From Acidisphaera sp. S103 (GTDB lineage Bacteria > Pseudomonadota > Alphaproteobacteria > Acetobacterales > Acetobacteraceae), in assembly GCF_009765975.1 (NCBI RefSeq), contig NZ_LMUJ01000036.1, positions 88,588 to 152,587 of the forward strand: 64,000 nt of DNA, written 5' to 3'. The stretch's first letter is position 1; every line of letters starts with the position of its first letter. Shown in pieces: positions 43,685 through 51,743 of the stretch. Under the pieces are notes generated by a model that searched no databases, had not been told where the DNA came from, and saw only the letters and a list, made by a program, of their open reading frames with translations. A program made the position numbers and the translations under genes.

Positions 43685-45052
43685 TCACAACGCCTCATAA
43701 TGAATAGGGAACGGCTCAACCGGATCGTCCAGTTCGGCGACGTGATACACGCTGAAGCGGTAAACCGGCCCCACCTCGATATCCGAAGGCGAGAACGGGA
43801 ACGCCATGTTCCCCTCCCGGCACAATCGCCCGGGAAAATCGGTGTGCAGCATGTTGGTGCGCGCCATGCCCAGAACCGCACTGGCCATTTCCTGACTCAC
43901 CTGGGAAACAACCTCCAACACAAACCCCAGCTCATGCGGCACCGCGTCGCGCAGCGGCTCTCGGGCCGCCATCACGCCATCACGTCCGTAAACACGAATG
44001 CCAAGCTGGTAACTATCCGGAGACGCACCAAACGCCGCCGCCTTCGAGGCAACTTCACCACGGACACTGGAAATAAAGTCGTCCAACCGCCCGATCAGCA
44101 ACGGGTCGCGCGTGCCGCAAACGCACACCGACCGATACCCCGCCAGCGCAACCCCCTCCAATTTGACAGTATACCGCTCGGCCTTCACCCATCGCATACC
44201 AGAAATCCGCACCGCCCGATCGCTGACCGCCTCAAACCGGCAATCGGACGTGTCCAGCATCCCTCCCGGCTCGATATGATGGATCGGACTGCTGTTCTCG
44301 TGCAGCGAGTGGTTGGCGATCGACAGCGGCGTGCAACGGCGCGCCGGATTGGTCGGCTCGCATTCGACATGGTCGTCACGTACCGTAACGAACAGACAGT
44401 CATGCCCCTTCGGGATCGACGGCGTCGCCCCGCATTCCAGCATTTTGCCGGCATACCAGGCCGGGGCAGGGGGCAAACCCGCCCGCGTCGCCGCCGCCAC
44501 CCAGGACGCCGGATCGCTCGCCCGCCCCGCCAGCACCACTTGCGCCCCATTATCCAGCGCCGAGACAAACGGTTCCGGCCCCATCATCGCCACCACGCGT
44601 GTGGATGCATCGATCGTTGCATCCGCCAACACCGGCTGCCGAACCAACGGCTTCACCCGCCCCGCCGCCACCCGCCTTTTCAACGACGCCTTGTCCTGCT
44701 CCGCCTCGATCAGCGCCATCTTGAAATGCAGCCCGTCCTCCCGAGCGATCTCCCGCGCCATTCCCGCCACCAGATCAAGATGCGGCGCCGCGCCCGCCCC
44801 GCCGCAAGTCCCGATCACCATCGGAATCCCCGCCCGCACCGCCGCGTTCAGCATCAATCGCAGATCACGCCGGATGGCGATGGGGGAACAGAACGGCTTG
44901 CCCGACCCCAGGTAATGCGGCCCCGGATCGACGCTGCCGCCATCCACGCCGATCACATCCGGCCGGCGATCAAGCCCAGCCTGTAGCGAGGCCTCAGGAA
45001 ACCCGTACCCAAGGATCGCGCTGGTGGACAGCAGACGAATTTCCCGGCTCAT
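43685..45052 (-). CDS. AtuA-family protein (acyclic terpene utilisation, DUF1446)
   Basis: 455 residues. ILGYGFPEASLQAGLDRRPD, VIGVDGGSVDPGPHYLGSGK, MVIGTCGGAGAAPHLDLVAG, VVLAGRASDPASWVAAATRA, LGKMLECG-type KMLECGATPS, CEPTNPARRCTPLSIANHSL and DPLLIGRLDDFISSVRGEVA match AtuA-like proteins. AtuA is essential for citronellol/geraniol use in Pseudomonas but its reaction is not known. No geranyl-CoA carboxylase genes (AtuC/AtuF) are present, so this operon should serve a different substrate. First gene of the eight-gene operon. Confidence 0.88.
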   Translation of the reverse strand: MSREIRLLSTSAILGYGFPEASLQAGLDRRPDVIGVDGGSVDPGPHYLGSGKPFCSPIAIRRDLRLMLNAAVRAGIPMVIGTCGGAGAAPHLDLVAGMAREIAREDGLHFKMALIEAEQDKASLKRRVAAGRVKPLVRQPVLADATIDASTRVVAMMGPEPFVSALDNGAQVVLAGRASDPASWVAAATRAGLPPAPAWYAGKMLECGATPSIPKGHDCLFVTVRDDHVECEPTNPARRCTPLSIANHSLHENSSPIHHIEPGGMLDTSDCRFEAVSDRAVRISGMRWVKAERYTVKLEGVALAGYRSVCVCGTRDPLLIGRLDDFISSVRGEVASKAAAFGASPDSYQLGIRVYGRDGVMAAREPLRDAVPHELGFVLEVVSQVSQEMASAVLGMARTNMLHTDFPGRLCREGNMAFPFSPSDIEVGPVYRFSVYHVAELDDPVEPFPIHYEAL

Positions 45053-45129
45053 GCGGCAGGCTCAACATCTGGCATCGATCATTTCCTCCTATAGAGGGAA
45101 TGCACTGATCCCACGTCACGGGCAAGCGT

Positions 45130-46419
45130 TCACCCACCCAGCCGCAGCGCAATACTCCGAGCATGCGCCTGCAACCCCTCGGCCTCCGCCAACGCCACCC
45201 CCGCCGGCCCGATAACCGCCAGCGCCGCCTCCGAGGCCGACACGAACGTCGTCCGCTTCAGAAAATCGAACACTGACAACCCGGACGCAAACCGAGCCGT
45301 CCGCCCCGTCGGCAGCACATGGTTCGGCCCGGCGACATAATCCCCCACCGCCTCCGGACAGAACGCCCCCAGGAACACCGCCCCCGCATGCCGCACCCGG
45401 GCAAACACCGCCTCCGGATCGCGCAACATCAACTGCAAATGCTCCGGAGCCAACCGGTCTACCAACCCGACCGCCTGGTCCCAGTTCTCCACCACGATAA
45501 CCGCCCCATGCGCATCCCAGCTCGCCCCCGCGATCGCAGACCGGGGCAGGGTGGGCAACTCCGCCGTCACCGCCGCCGCCACCGCATCCGCGAACCCCGC
45601 ATCATCCGTGATCAGGATCGACTGCGCCGCCTCATCGTGCTCCGCCTGAGCCAACAGATCGACCGCAATCCGCCGAGGGTCATTCGACCGGTCCGCCAAC
45701 ACCACCACCTCCGACGGCCCGGCGATGTTGTCGATGCCGACCCGCCCGAACACCTGCCGCTTCGCCTCGGCCACATACGCGTTCCCCGGCCCGACGATCC
45801 GGTCCACTGCCGCGATCGACGCCGTGCCATACGCCAGCGCCGCCACCGCCTGAGCCCCGCCGATCCGATAGATCTCCGACACCCCGGCGCGCCGAGCCGC
45901 CGCCAGCACCAGCGGGTTCAACACCCCATCCGGCGTCGGCACGCACATCGCGATGCGCGCCACCCCCGCTGCCCGCGCCGGGATCGCATTCATCAGCACC
46001 GACGACGGATATGCCGCCTTGCCCCCCGGCACATACAGCCCGACCGCATCCAGCGCCGTCCACCGCATGCCCATCGTCACCCCGGCCGCGTCCGTCATCC
46101 GCAAATCGGCCGGCAACTGCGCCCTGTGAAACGCCTCGATCCGCGTCGCCGCCAGATCCAACGCCGCCGCCAGTTCAGCCGGAATCCCCGCCACCGCCGC
46201 ATCGACCTCGGCCGAGGACACAAGCAACCGGTCCGCCGTCAGCACCATCCGATCGAACCTGGCAGTATAATCTATAACCGCCGCATCGCCGCGCGCTCGG
46301 ACATCGGCCAGAATGCCGGCCACGACACGATCCACCGTCTCGGTAGTTTCGCGGGCCTGGGAGAGCAACGCCACGAACTGGGGTTCGAAGCCGGGATCGG
46401 AGATGCTAAGGCGGATCAT
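45130..46419 (-). CDS. hisD: Histidinol dehydrogenase
   Basis: 429 residues of full HisD length. VGLYVPGGKAAYPSSVLMNA, IPARAAGVARIAMCVPTPDG, RIGGAQAVAALAYGTASIAA, VDRIVGPGNAYVAEAKRQVF, GIDNIAGPSEVVVLADRSND and LAQAEHDEAAQSILIT carry the zinc ligands (Gln, His) and NAD site; the catalytic His pair is in DRLAPEHLQLM. It makes histidine from histidinol in two NAD-dependent steps. No other his gene is in the window, as is usual for dispersed alphaproteobacterial his genes. Confidence 0.97.
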   Translation of the reverse strand: MIRLSISDPGFEPQFVALLSQARETTETVDRVVAGILADVRARGDAAVIDYTARFDRMVLTADRLLVSSAEVDAAVAGIPAELAAALDLAATRIEAFHRAQLPADLRMTDAAGVTMGMRWTALDAVGLYVPGGKAAYPSSVLMNAIPARAAGVARIAMCVPTPDGVLNPLVLAAARRAGVSEIYRIGGAQAVAALAYGTASIAAVDRIVGPGNAYVAEAKRQVFGRVGIDNIAGPSEVVVLADRSNDPRRIAVDLLAQAEHDEAAQSILITDDAGFADAVAAAVTAELPTLPRSAIAGASWDAHGAVIVVENWDQAVGLVDRLAPEHLQLMLRDPEAVFARVRHAGAVFLGAFCPEAVGDYVAGPNHVLPTGRTARFASGLSVFDFLKRTTFVSASEAALAVIGPAGVALAEAEGLQAHARSIALRLGG

Positions 46420-46444
46420 GCCGCTGCTGTAGCCGATCCGAACC

Positions 46445-46480
46445 GGCGCGTCATGGGGTCTCGTGAAACCCCAACGCGCC
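46445..46480 (-). terminator. Hairpin downstream of the ferritin-like gene
   Basis: GGCGCGT at 46445-46451 pairs with ACGCGCC at 46474-46480, and inside it TGGGGT pairs with AACCCCA. It begins three bases after the ferritin-like stop codon and lies upstream of hisD. There is no T-run, so Rho-independent termination is uncertain. Confidence 0.45.
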
Positions 46481-46482
46481 GA

Positions 46483-47067
46483 TCAATCCTCCAGACGAGG
46501 CTTGCCTTCATGCGCGATCAGCAGGTCGTGCATGTCTGTCGCGTGCTCTTCTTCGACCGACAGGATCCCCTCCAGCATCACCCGCGTAGCCGGGTCGTCG
46601 TTGTCGAAATAGCGCACCAACTCCCGGTAATGATCCACCGCGATCCGTTCGGCGATCAGGTTCTCCTTGATCATGTCCACCAGATTACCGCCCTCGGAGT
46701 ATTGCGATGCCGAACGGCTCGCCATTCCCTCGGGGTTGAAGTTGGGCTTGCCACCAAGTTGGTCGATCCGCTCCGCGACCGCCATCGCATGGGCCTGTTC
46801 TTCTTTCGCATGCTGGGCAAACTCGGCCTTGATGCCCTCGCTGGAAATGCCGGTCGCGGTCACCGCATGCATCGTGTAGCGCAACACGCAGACGATCTCC
46901 GTGGCCAATACCGACTGCAGGATTTCGATCGTCTTCTTGACGTCGCCGCCATACGTGGACGTCACCACCCCCGAGGACATGTTCTTCCGCGCACGCTCGC
47001 GCAACGTTTTGACATCGCTCAGAAAGGGCTTGCCGGACGCGTCTTTGCTCACAGGGGCGTTACTCAC
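46483..47067 (-). CDS. Ferritin-like (bacterioferritin/DPS-type) protein
   Basis: 194 residues. A four-helix ferritin-like domain follows a 45-residue tail: ILQSVLATEIVCVLRYTMHA, AEFAQHAKEEQAHAMAVAER (E..EE..H di-iron motif), DQLGGKPNFNPEG, then NLIAERIAVDHYRELVRYFD and LEGILSVEEEHATDMHDLL (E..E..H). Both iron-ligand sets are complete. The start is a GTG with AAGGAGAT nearby. It should store iron or protect against peroxide. Confidence 0.9.
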   Translation of the reverse strand: MSNAPVSKDASGKPFLSDVKTLRERARKNMSSGVVTSTYGGDVKKTIEILQSVLATEIVCVLRYTMHAVTATGISSEGIKAEFAQHAKEEQAHAMAVAERIDQLGGKPNFNPEGMASRSASQYSEGGNLVDMIKENLIAERIAVDHYRELVRYFDNDDPATRVMLEGILSVEEEHATDMHDLLIAHEGKPRLED

Positions 47068-47170
47068 CGCGATCTCCTTCTGGGGTCGATGGACCGAACC
47101 CCTAACGCAAGGCTCGCCCCCCGGTTGCCAGCAGCCCCGACGCCTCGCGGCTTGACATTCCCGTCATTCG

Positions 47171-47758
47171 CTACGCCGGCCTGACCCCGCCATCGGTCAA
47201 CCCCACCTGCGCATGACGACGGCGCACGCCGATCGCCCGCATGATGGCATACTGGATCAGGAACAGCCCGGCCTTGCTGGCGATGGCATACGACGACATG
47301 AACGCCGACCACGTCGTCACGCTGAAATGCAACGCGACCACGATATTCAGTCCGGCCGAGAAGAACATCAGCGCCGCCCAGACGAAGCCAAAGATGAATG
47401 CGACGTCCGGCACCAGTTCCTGCACGATCGGCGGCAGATAGCGGTTCATCCAGCCCGGTTTCAGCATGACGGTGCCAACCACACCATAGATGACACTCGG
47501 CTTCAGCATCACGAACCGCGGATCGCCGGTCAGCAGCGCCGCGCCGCCCGACCCCACCACAAGGAACAGACTCAGATACTGCATGGTATCGATCGGCCGC
47601 TTTCGCACATACTCATAGCCAATCTGGGCGATCCCCAGCGCCATGCCGCAACCGACCGCCACGCTCATGTTCTTCGTCGCGAGATAAACCACGAGTAAAG
47701 CGAACGTCGAGGCCATATCCAACAGTAGCAGTTTCGCTGCCTTCAGCATATTTTGCAT
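47171..47758 (-). CDS. YciB/IspZ-like inner-membrane protein
   Basis: 195 residues with about five hydrophobic helices. KLLLLDMASTFALLVVYLAT, IAQIGYEYVRKRPIDTMQYL, VGSGGAALLTGDPRFVMLKP, SVIYGVVGTVMLKPGWMNRY and LNIVVALHFSVTTWSAFMSS align with the intracellular septation protein A (YciB) family: the D-RF---KP and KPGWMNRYLP phrases are typical. It is involved in cell-envelope synthesis in enterobacteria. The 22-bp gap to the carotenoid oxygenase gene suggests one transcript. Confidence 0.8.
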   Translation of the reverse strand: MQNMLKAAKLLLLDMASTFALLVVYLATKNMSVAVGCGMALGIAQIGYEYVRKRPIDTMQYLSLFLVVGSGGAALLTGDPRFVMLKPSVIYGVVGTVMLKPGWMNRYLPPIVQELVPDVAFIFGFVWAALMFFSAGLNIVVALHFSVTTWSAFMSSYAIASKAGLFLIQYAIMRAIGVRRRHAQVGLTDGGVRPA

Positions 47759-47780
47759 CGGACTATCCCTTTCTGCTCGG

Positions 47781-49178
47781 TCAGGCCGGATGTCCGACCC
47801 AGTTGCCATGGAACCCGAACGGCACGCGGTGCGGCAGTTGAACCGTCGCGACCGGCCCCCGCTCGATCGCATCCGTATCCAGCACGATCAGGTCGCTGCG
47901 CCGCTCCCCACCGCGCCACACCACGGCCAGCACCCATCCATCGCCTTCCGCCGCCAGCGGCCCGCGCGGCACGAATACCGGCTCCGAGACCGCATCGCCC
48001 GCCGGCAGCGTGTAGGCCGCTCGCTGCCCCGACACGAAGTCGAGCCAGACAAGCGTGTCCAGCCAACCCTCGTCGCGGGTTTTCCCGGCAAACGTCCCGA
48101 AGCGGTTGCGCAGCCCCGCGCGACGCTCATCCAGGCGGGGGAATTCGCCGTTCATGCCGTCGAGTTCGCTGCGTTTGAGAGCATCCGTGCCGGCATCCAG
48201 ATCAAGCGTCCAGCGCACCAGCCTGCCGCGCGTCGCGCCGGGGGCCGAGGGCTGGCCATCCGCGCGCGGAAACAGGGGCGGTTCGTCATACTGGATCACA
48301 TCGGCGACGATCTTGCTTCCCTCGTCCCAGGCATTGAGCACATGGAACACATAACAATTTTCCGCGCGGAACCAGCGCAGCGAGGCAACGCCCCGGTCGC
48401 GCCGGATAACCCCGATATGGCTGCCGAGATCGGGTTCCCAGGCGTACGGCATCTGCCCGGCCTCCGCCCGCGCCAGGCTGCCGCTCAACGGCAGGATCGG
48501 GAACAGCACGTGCCGTTCGGTGACGGCGAAATCATGCACCATGCTGCAATAGGGGGCCTCGAACCGCTCGACGCGCCCCGGGCGTCCGTCCGAACCGATC
48601 GTCCCGTAAGTCATGCCCGGGGTCAGAGGGCCGCCCACCGAGTAGCCGAAGAACACCAGTTCCCCGGTGACCGGATCGATCTTCGGATGCGCGGTGAACG
48701 GCCCTTCAAGCACTCCGCCGAAGCTTTGCACGCCACGCGTCGCCAGCGTCGCGGGATCGAGTTCGAATGGCAGATGTGCCTCCTCCAGCGCCAATAGCCG
48801 GCCGCCGTGCCAGATGATGTTGGTGTTGGCGATCCCGGTGTCGGGAACCTGGATATCCGAACACGACGCGTCACCGAAAACCGCCACCAGCGGCCGTTCG
48901 GCGGCCCGTTCGGCGATCCATTTGTCCGTGCGAACCCACCGATTGCGATAGGACGCACGGCCGTTCCGCAGCGCGAACGCGTGAACCATCCCGTCACCAG
49001 CGAACCAATGATTCTCCATCGGGTTGAGAGGCGGAAATTGCGGGTTCGGCCCATTGCGGAACAACGTGCCGTTCATCCCACGCGGCAAATCACCCACGAT
49101 CCGCAGATCCGCCAGGCCGTATCCACGGTCGATCGGCGCGAAATTGTCATCCGGATCCAAATTGAAATCGTTCGGCAT
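47781..49178 (-). CDS. Carotenoid oxygenase (RPE65/CCD family)
   Basis: 465 residues. Four iron-binding His are visible in family context: PFTAHPKIDPVTGEL, CSMVHDFAVTERH, YVFHVLNAWDEG and the C-terminal GFHGNWV. Further landmarks are GTLFRNGPNPQFPP at the N terminus and WFAGDGMVHAFAL. The family cleaves carbon-carbon double bonds of carotenoids, stilbenes or lignin-derived phenylpropanoids with O2. It is divergent from a TetR gene that may repress it. The substrate cannot be set from sequence. Confidence 0.94.
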   Translation of the reverse strand: MPNDFNLDPDDNFAPIDRGYGLADLRIVGDLPRGMNGTLFRNGPNPQFPPLNPMENHWFAGDGMVHAFALRNGRASYRNRWVRTDKWIAERAAERPLVAVFGDASCSDIQVPDTGIANTNIIWHGGRLLALEEAHLPFELDPATLATRGVQSFGGVLEGPFTAHPKIDPVTGELVFFGYSVGGPLTPGMTYGTIGSDGRPGRVERFEAPYCSMVHDFAVTERHVLFPILPLSGSLARAEAGQMPYAWEPDLGSHIGVIRRDRGVASLRWFRAENCYVFHVLNAWDEGSKIVADVIQYDEPPLFPRADGQPSAPGATRGRLVRWTLDLDAGTDALKRSELDGMNGEFPRLDERRAGLRNRFGTFAGKTRDEGWLDTLVWLDFVSGQRAAYTLPAGDAVSEPVFVPRGPLAAEGDGWVLAVVWRGGERRSDLIVLDTDAIERGPVATVQLPHRVPFGFHGNWVGHPA

Positions 49179-49196
49179 CTTGGATGCACTCCAGAT

Positions 49197-49208
49197 ATTG
49201 ACATTGAC
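49197..49208. promoter_or_regulatory. Direct repeat in a divergent promoter
   Basis: ATTGACATTGAC, two direct ATTGAC copies, stands in the 95-bp gap between the divergent carotenoid oxygenase and TetR genes, next to an AT-rich AACATATG. It contains a TTGACA that could serve as a -35 element for the TetR gene. Confidence 0.3.
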
Positions 49209-49273
49209 AACATATGGCTAGGCGCTCCCGCCCCGCCTTGTCAACAACAATCTTTCCACCGTAAACATCCCCC

Positions 49274-49897
49274 ATGGACCACTCCGAAGCCACGGCCGTC
49301 GCCCGCCCCTACCACCACGGCGACCTGAAAACCGCGTTGCTCACGCAAGCCGAGGCGATCCTCGAACGCGACGGCATCCAGGCCCTCACGCTACGAGCAG
49401 CCGCTCGGGCTGCCGGCGTTTCCCACGCGGCCCCGGCCAATCATTTCGGCGACCTGACCGGCCTGCTCAGTGAGCTTGCCGCCGTCGGATTCATCCGGTT
49501 CAGCGCGATGCTGACCGCCGCGCGCGCCACCGGTGGCGGCGGCCAGCCGTCAGGCTCCAGGGCGATGGGCCAGGCCTACGTGACGTTTGCCCGCACCTAC
49601 CCGAACCTGTTCATCCTGATGTTCCGTGGCGAGCGGCTCGACACCACCCGTCCGGCCTTGCGCGACGCAATGGACGCCGCGGCCCAGGCGCTCCGCTCTG
49701 TCGGTGCCCCCCCTGCCGTGCCTCTGCCACCACTACAGGCGGCCGCGCGGGCGGCGGCACGCTGGTCGCTGGTCCACGGCTTCGCGATGCTGCTGCTCGA
49801 CGGCCGGCTCGCCGGAATGATCGGGTCGTTATCCCCGAACGAGGATGCCGACGACCTGCTGGACGCCGTTCTCGCGGTGACGCGGTTCGACGGCTGA
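49274..49897 (+). CDS. TetR-family transcriptional regulator
   Basis: 207 residues. N-terminal TetR helix-turn-helix: HHGDLKTALLTQAEAILERD, IQALTLRAAARAAGVSHAAP and ANHFGDLTGLLSELAAVGF. The C-terminal domain (FARTYPNLFILMFRGERLDT) is the TetR_C_33/WHG type. Divergent from the carotenoid oxygenase gene, which it probably controls together with itself. An alpha/beta hydrolase gene follows 81 bp downstream. Confidence 0.92.
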   Translation: MDHSEATAVARPYHHGDLKTALLTQAEAILERDGIQALTLRAAARAAGVSHAAPANHFGDLTGLLSELAAVGFIRFSAMLTAARATGGGGQPSGSRAMGQAYVTFARTYPNLFILMFRGERLDTTRPALRDAMDAAAQALRSVGAPPAVPLPPLQAAARAAARWSLVHGFAMLLLDGRLAGMIGSLSPNEDADDLLDAVLAVTRFDG

Positions 49898-49978
49898 TCC
49901 GGCCGGAGGCTTGTCAGAATTATCCCGCCGCAGCAGGTTGCAGACCGAAATCGCCCGGAATGACGGTGGGGGGAGACA

Positions 49979-50776
49979 ATGGCGCTGATCCATCATGTCG
50001 TAGCAGGCCAGGGACGGCCGCCGATTGTGTTCGTGCACGGCTTTGGCTGTGCCCACGGCGACTGGGACGCCCAGGTGGCGCATCTGTCGCCACGTCACCA
50101 AACGGTCGCCGTCGATCTGCGCGGACATGGCGCCAGCCCGGGATCGGCCGCGGACTGCTCCATCGAGCGGTACGGTGCCGATGTCGCCGACGTCATGCGG
50201 GCGTTGTCATTGCCGCCGGCGGTGCTGGTGGGCCACAGCATGGGATGCCGGGTGGTGACCGAGGCCGCGCTGCAGGCGCCGGCCCACACCGCGGCGGTGA
50301 TCCTGGTCGACGGCAGCCAGTTCGCCGCCTCGATGGCAACGGTGCTGCGGCAACGTTTCGCGGCGCCGGACGGCTATGCGACGCTGGTGAACGGTTTGTT
50401 CACCGACATGTTCACCACCAGGAGCGACCCGGCCGTGGCCGCCGCCGTCGGCGCGCGTGCCGCCACGCTACCGCGTGAGATCGGCGAGAAAATGCTGACC
50501 GACATGCAGCGCTACGATGTCGGTCGTCTGGCAGCATCGCTGGCCAGCCTGCGCGTGCCCGTCATGGCGCTGCAATCGACCTACAGCAACGAGAAGCGTG
50601 AACGCCGCCCGATGACCGAGGGGCAAATCACCCCATACCTCGACATGGTGCGCACCAACATCCCCTGGGTCGAAATAGAGATCGTCCCCGACACAGGCCA
50701 CTTCCCGCAGCTCGACGAGAGCGCACGGACAAACGCGCTGATCGATCGGTTCATCACGGCACTGCCGGCGGTATAA
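49979..50776 (+). CDS. Alpha/beta hydrolase
   Basis: 265 residues, GGGGGGAG immediately before the ATG. PIVFVHGFGCAHGDWDAQVA (oxyanion), VAVDLRGHGASPGS, nucleophile elbow LVGHSMGCRVVTEAAL near residue 86, LVDGSQF, acid region around VMALQSTY and the catalytic His in IVPDTGHFPQLDE. A complete triad makes it an active esterase, lactonase or C-C hydrolase. Substrate unknown. Confidence 0.9.
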   Translation: MALIHHVVAGQGRPPIVFVHGFGCAHGDWDAQVAHLSPRHQTVAVDLRGHGASPGSAADCSIERYGADVADVMRALSLPPAVLVGHSMGCRVVTEAALQAPAHTAAVILVDGSQFAASMATVLRQRFAAPDGYATLVNGLFTDMFTTRSDPAVAAAVGARAATLPREIGEKMLTDMQRYDVGRLAASLASLRVPVMALQSTYSNEKRERRPMTEGQITPYLDMVRTNIPWVEIEIVPDTGHFPQLDESARTNALIDRFITALPAV

Positions 50777-50828
50777 CCGGTCCGGACGCCGAGGCATCCG
50801 CACACGCCCCGTTGGCCCGCCCACTCCC

Positions 50829-50914
50829 ACTCTCACCGTCACCGGCGCGCACACTTTCACCGTCACCGGCGTGCACACTTCCACCGTCATGGCCGGGCGG
50901 CGTCCCGGCCATCC
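50829..50914. repeat. 24-bp tandem repeat running into a REP-like palindrome
   Basis: Two near-identical 24-bp units (50829-50852 and 50853-50876) of the form ACTCTCACCGTCACCGGCGC followed by GCAC, and a third partial unit that turns into the dispersed palindrome CCGTCATGGCCGGGCGGCGT and CCCGGCCATCCG (50884-50914). It lies in the 295-bp gap before the next gene. Otherwise that gap holds nothing recognisable. Confidence 0.6.
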
Positions 50915-51071
50915 GCCCCCCGACGTTCATGCGAAGGGTACCCGAACACACGAAGAGCCAACCGCGGCCGATCCGGTCAAGCCGTCCGACCCTGACGCCC
51001 ACGCGGCGCCGCCCCCTATCGCGGGCCAGTCACAGGCGTATCCTGTCCGCACCCAAACAGAAAGCAGGCCC

Positions 51072-51530
51072 ATGTTTTCGGTCGGACAGACAGTCTATCA
51101 CAGGACCGGCAAGCACAGCGGCACGGTCCTGGAGTGCGACGGCGACACCACCTACTTGGTGCAAGCCAACGGCGTCGAAATCGATTTTCCGACGCGTGAC
51201 CTGACCGCGACCCCCCCGGCGACGAAAACCGGGCCGGCCCCTGCATCCGCCACCCCGTCGCGCGTCCTCACCATCAACGACATCACGCCGGAGCATCGCA
51301 AGGTCCTGGCCGTCATCCCGCCGCGAACGCTGCAATCGGTGGCGTCGCTGTTCGAGCGGCGGCCGAAAGCCGGACGTTTCAGCGCCCTCGATGTGGCGCA
51401 GAAGCTGAACTACATCGCCGAGGTCACCGCCGTGCCGTACCGGACGATGAAGGAATTCAGCGACCGTCCCGGCGATATGGGCCTGATGATGGCGCGCGGG
51501 CTCGCGATCAGCCTGGGGTCCGCGCTCTGA
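51072..51530 (+). CDS. Hypothetical protein with small N-terminal beta domain
   Basis: 152 residues. The N terminus MFSVGQTVYHRTGKHSGTVL and ECDGDTTYLVQANGVEIDFP looks like a small SH3-like or KOW-like barrel. A linker rich in Ala/Pro/Thr follows, then a helical domain: INDITPEHRKVLAVIPPRTL, QSVASLFERRPKAGRFSALD and VAQKLNYIAEVTAVPYRTMK. No family is recognised. The frame is open upstream to 50871, but that part is Pro/Arg-rich and crosses the tandem repeat, so the ATG at 51072 is preferred. It abuts the convergent small gene next to it with no gap. Confidence 0.65.
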   Translation: MFSVGQTVYHRTGKHSGTVLECDGDTTYLVQANGVEIDFPTRDLTATPPATKTGPAPASATPSRVLTINDITPEHRKVLAVIPPRTLQSVASLFERRPKAGRFSALDVAQKLNYIAEVTAVPYRTMKEFSDRPGDMGLMMARGLAISLGSAL

Positions 51531-51728
51531 TCACACGTCGTCGGGGCTAAGGGTCACGATCATCTCGGCGGATTGCTTGTGAAAGTCCGCCTCGCGCTCC
51601 AGCGTTTTGGGAAATCGGCTGCGCCTCGACTGCACGAGGGCCTGTTTGGCCTTGGCCTCATGCCAATCGCGCGCGGCGAGCAGGGCCGCGTCCCAGCCCC
51701 GCTGAAACTCCTCGGTCGCATCCGCCAT
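51531..51728 (-). CDS. Small hypothetical protein
   Basis: 65 residues: MADATEEFQRGWDAALLAAR, DWHEAKAKQALVQSRRSRFP, then KTLEREADFHKQSAEMIVTL. AGGAGG seven bases before the ATG supports it strongly. Predicted to be largely helical and charged; no family is recognised. Its stop codon abuts the stop of the convergent 152-residue gene. Confidence 0.75.
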   Translation of the reverse strand: MADATEEFQRGWDAALLAARDWHEAKAKQALVQSRRSRFPKTLEREADFHKQSAEMIVTLSPDDV

Positions 51729-51743
51729 CGGCGTCCTCCTGTA

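Noticed and set aside
45319-47184. 621-residue plus-strand open frame
   Set aside because: Antisense to hisD and the ferritin-like gene; extreme Arg/His/Pro content of a GC-rich shadow frame.
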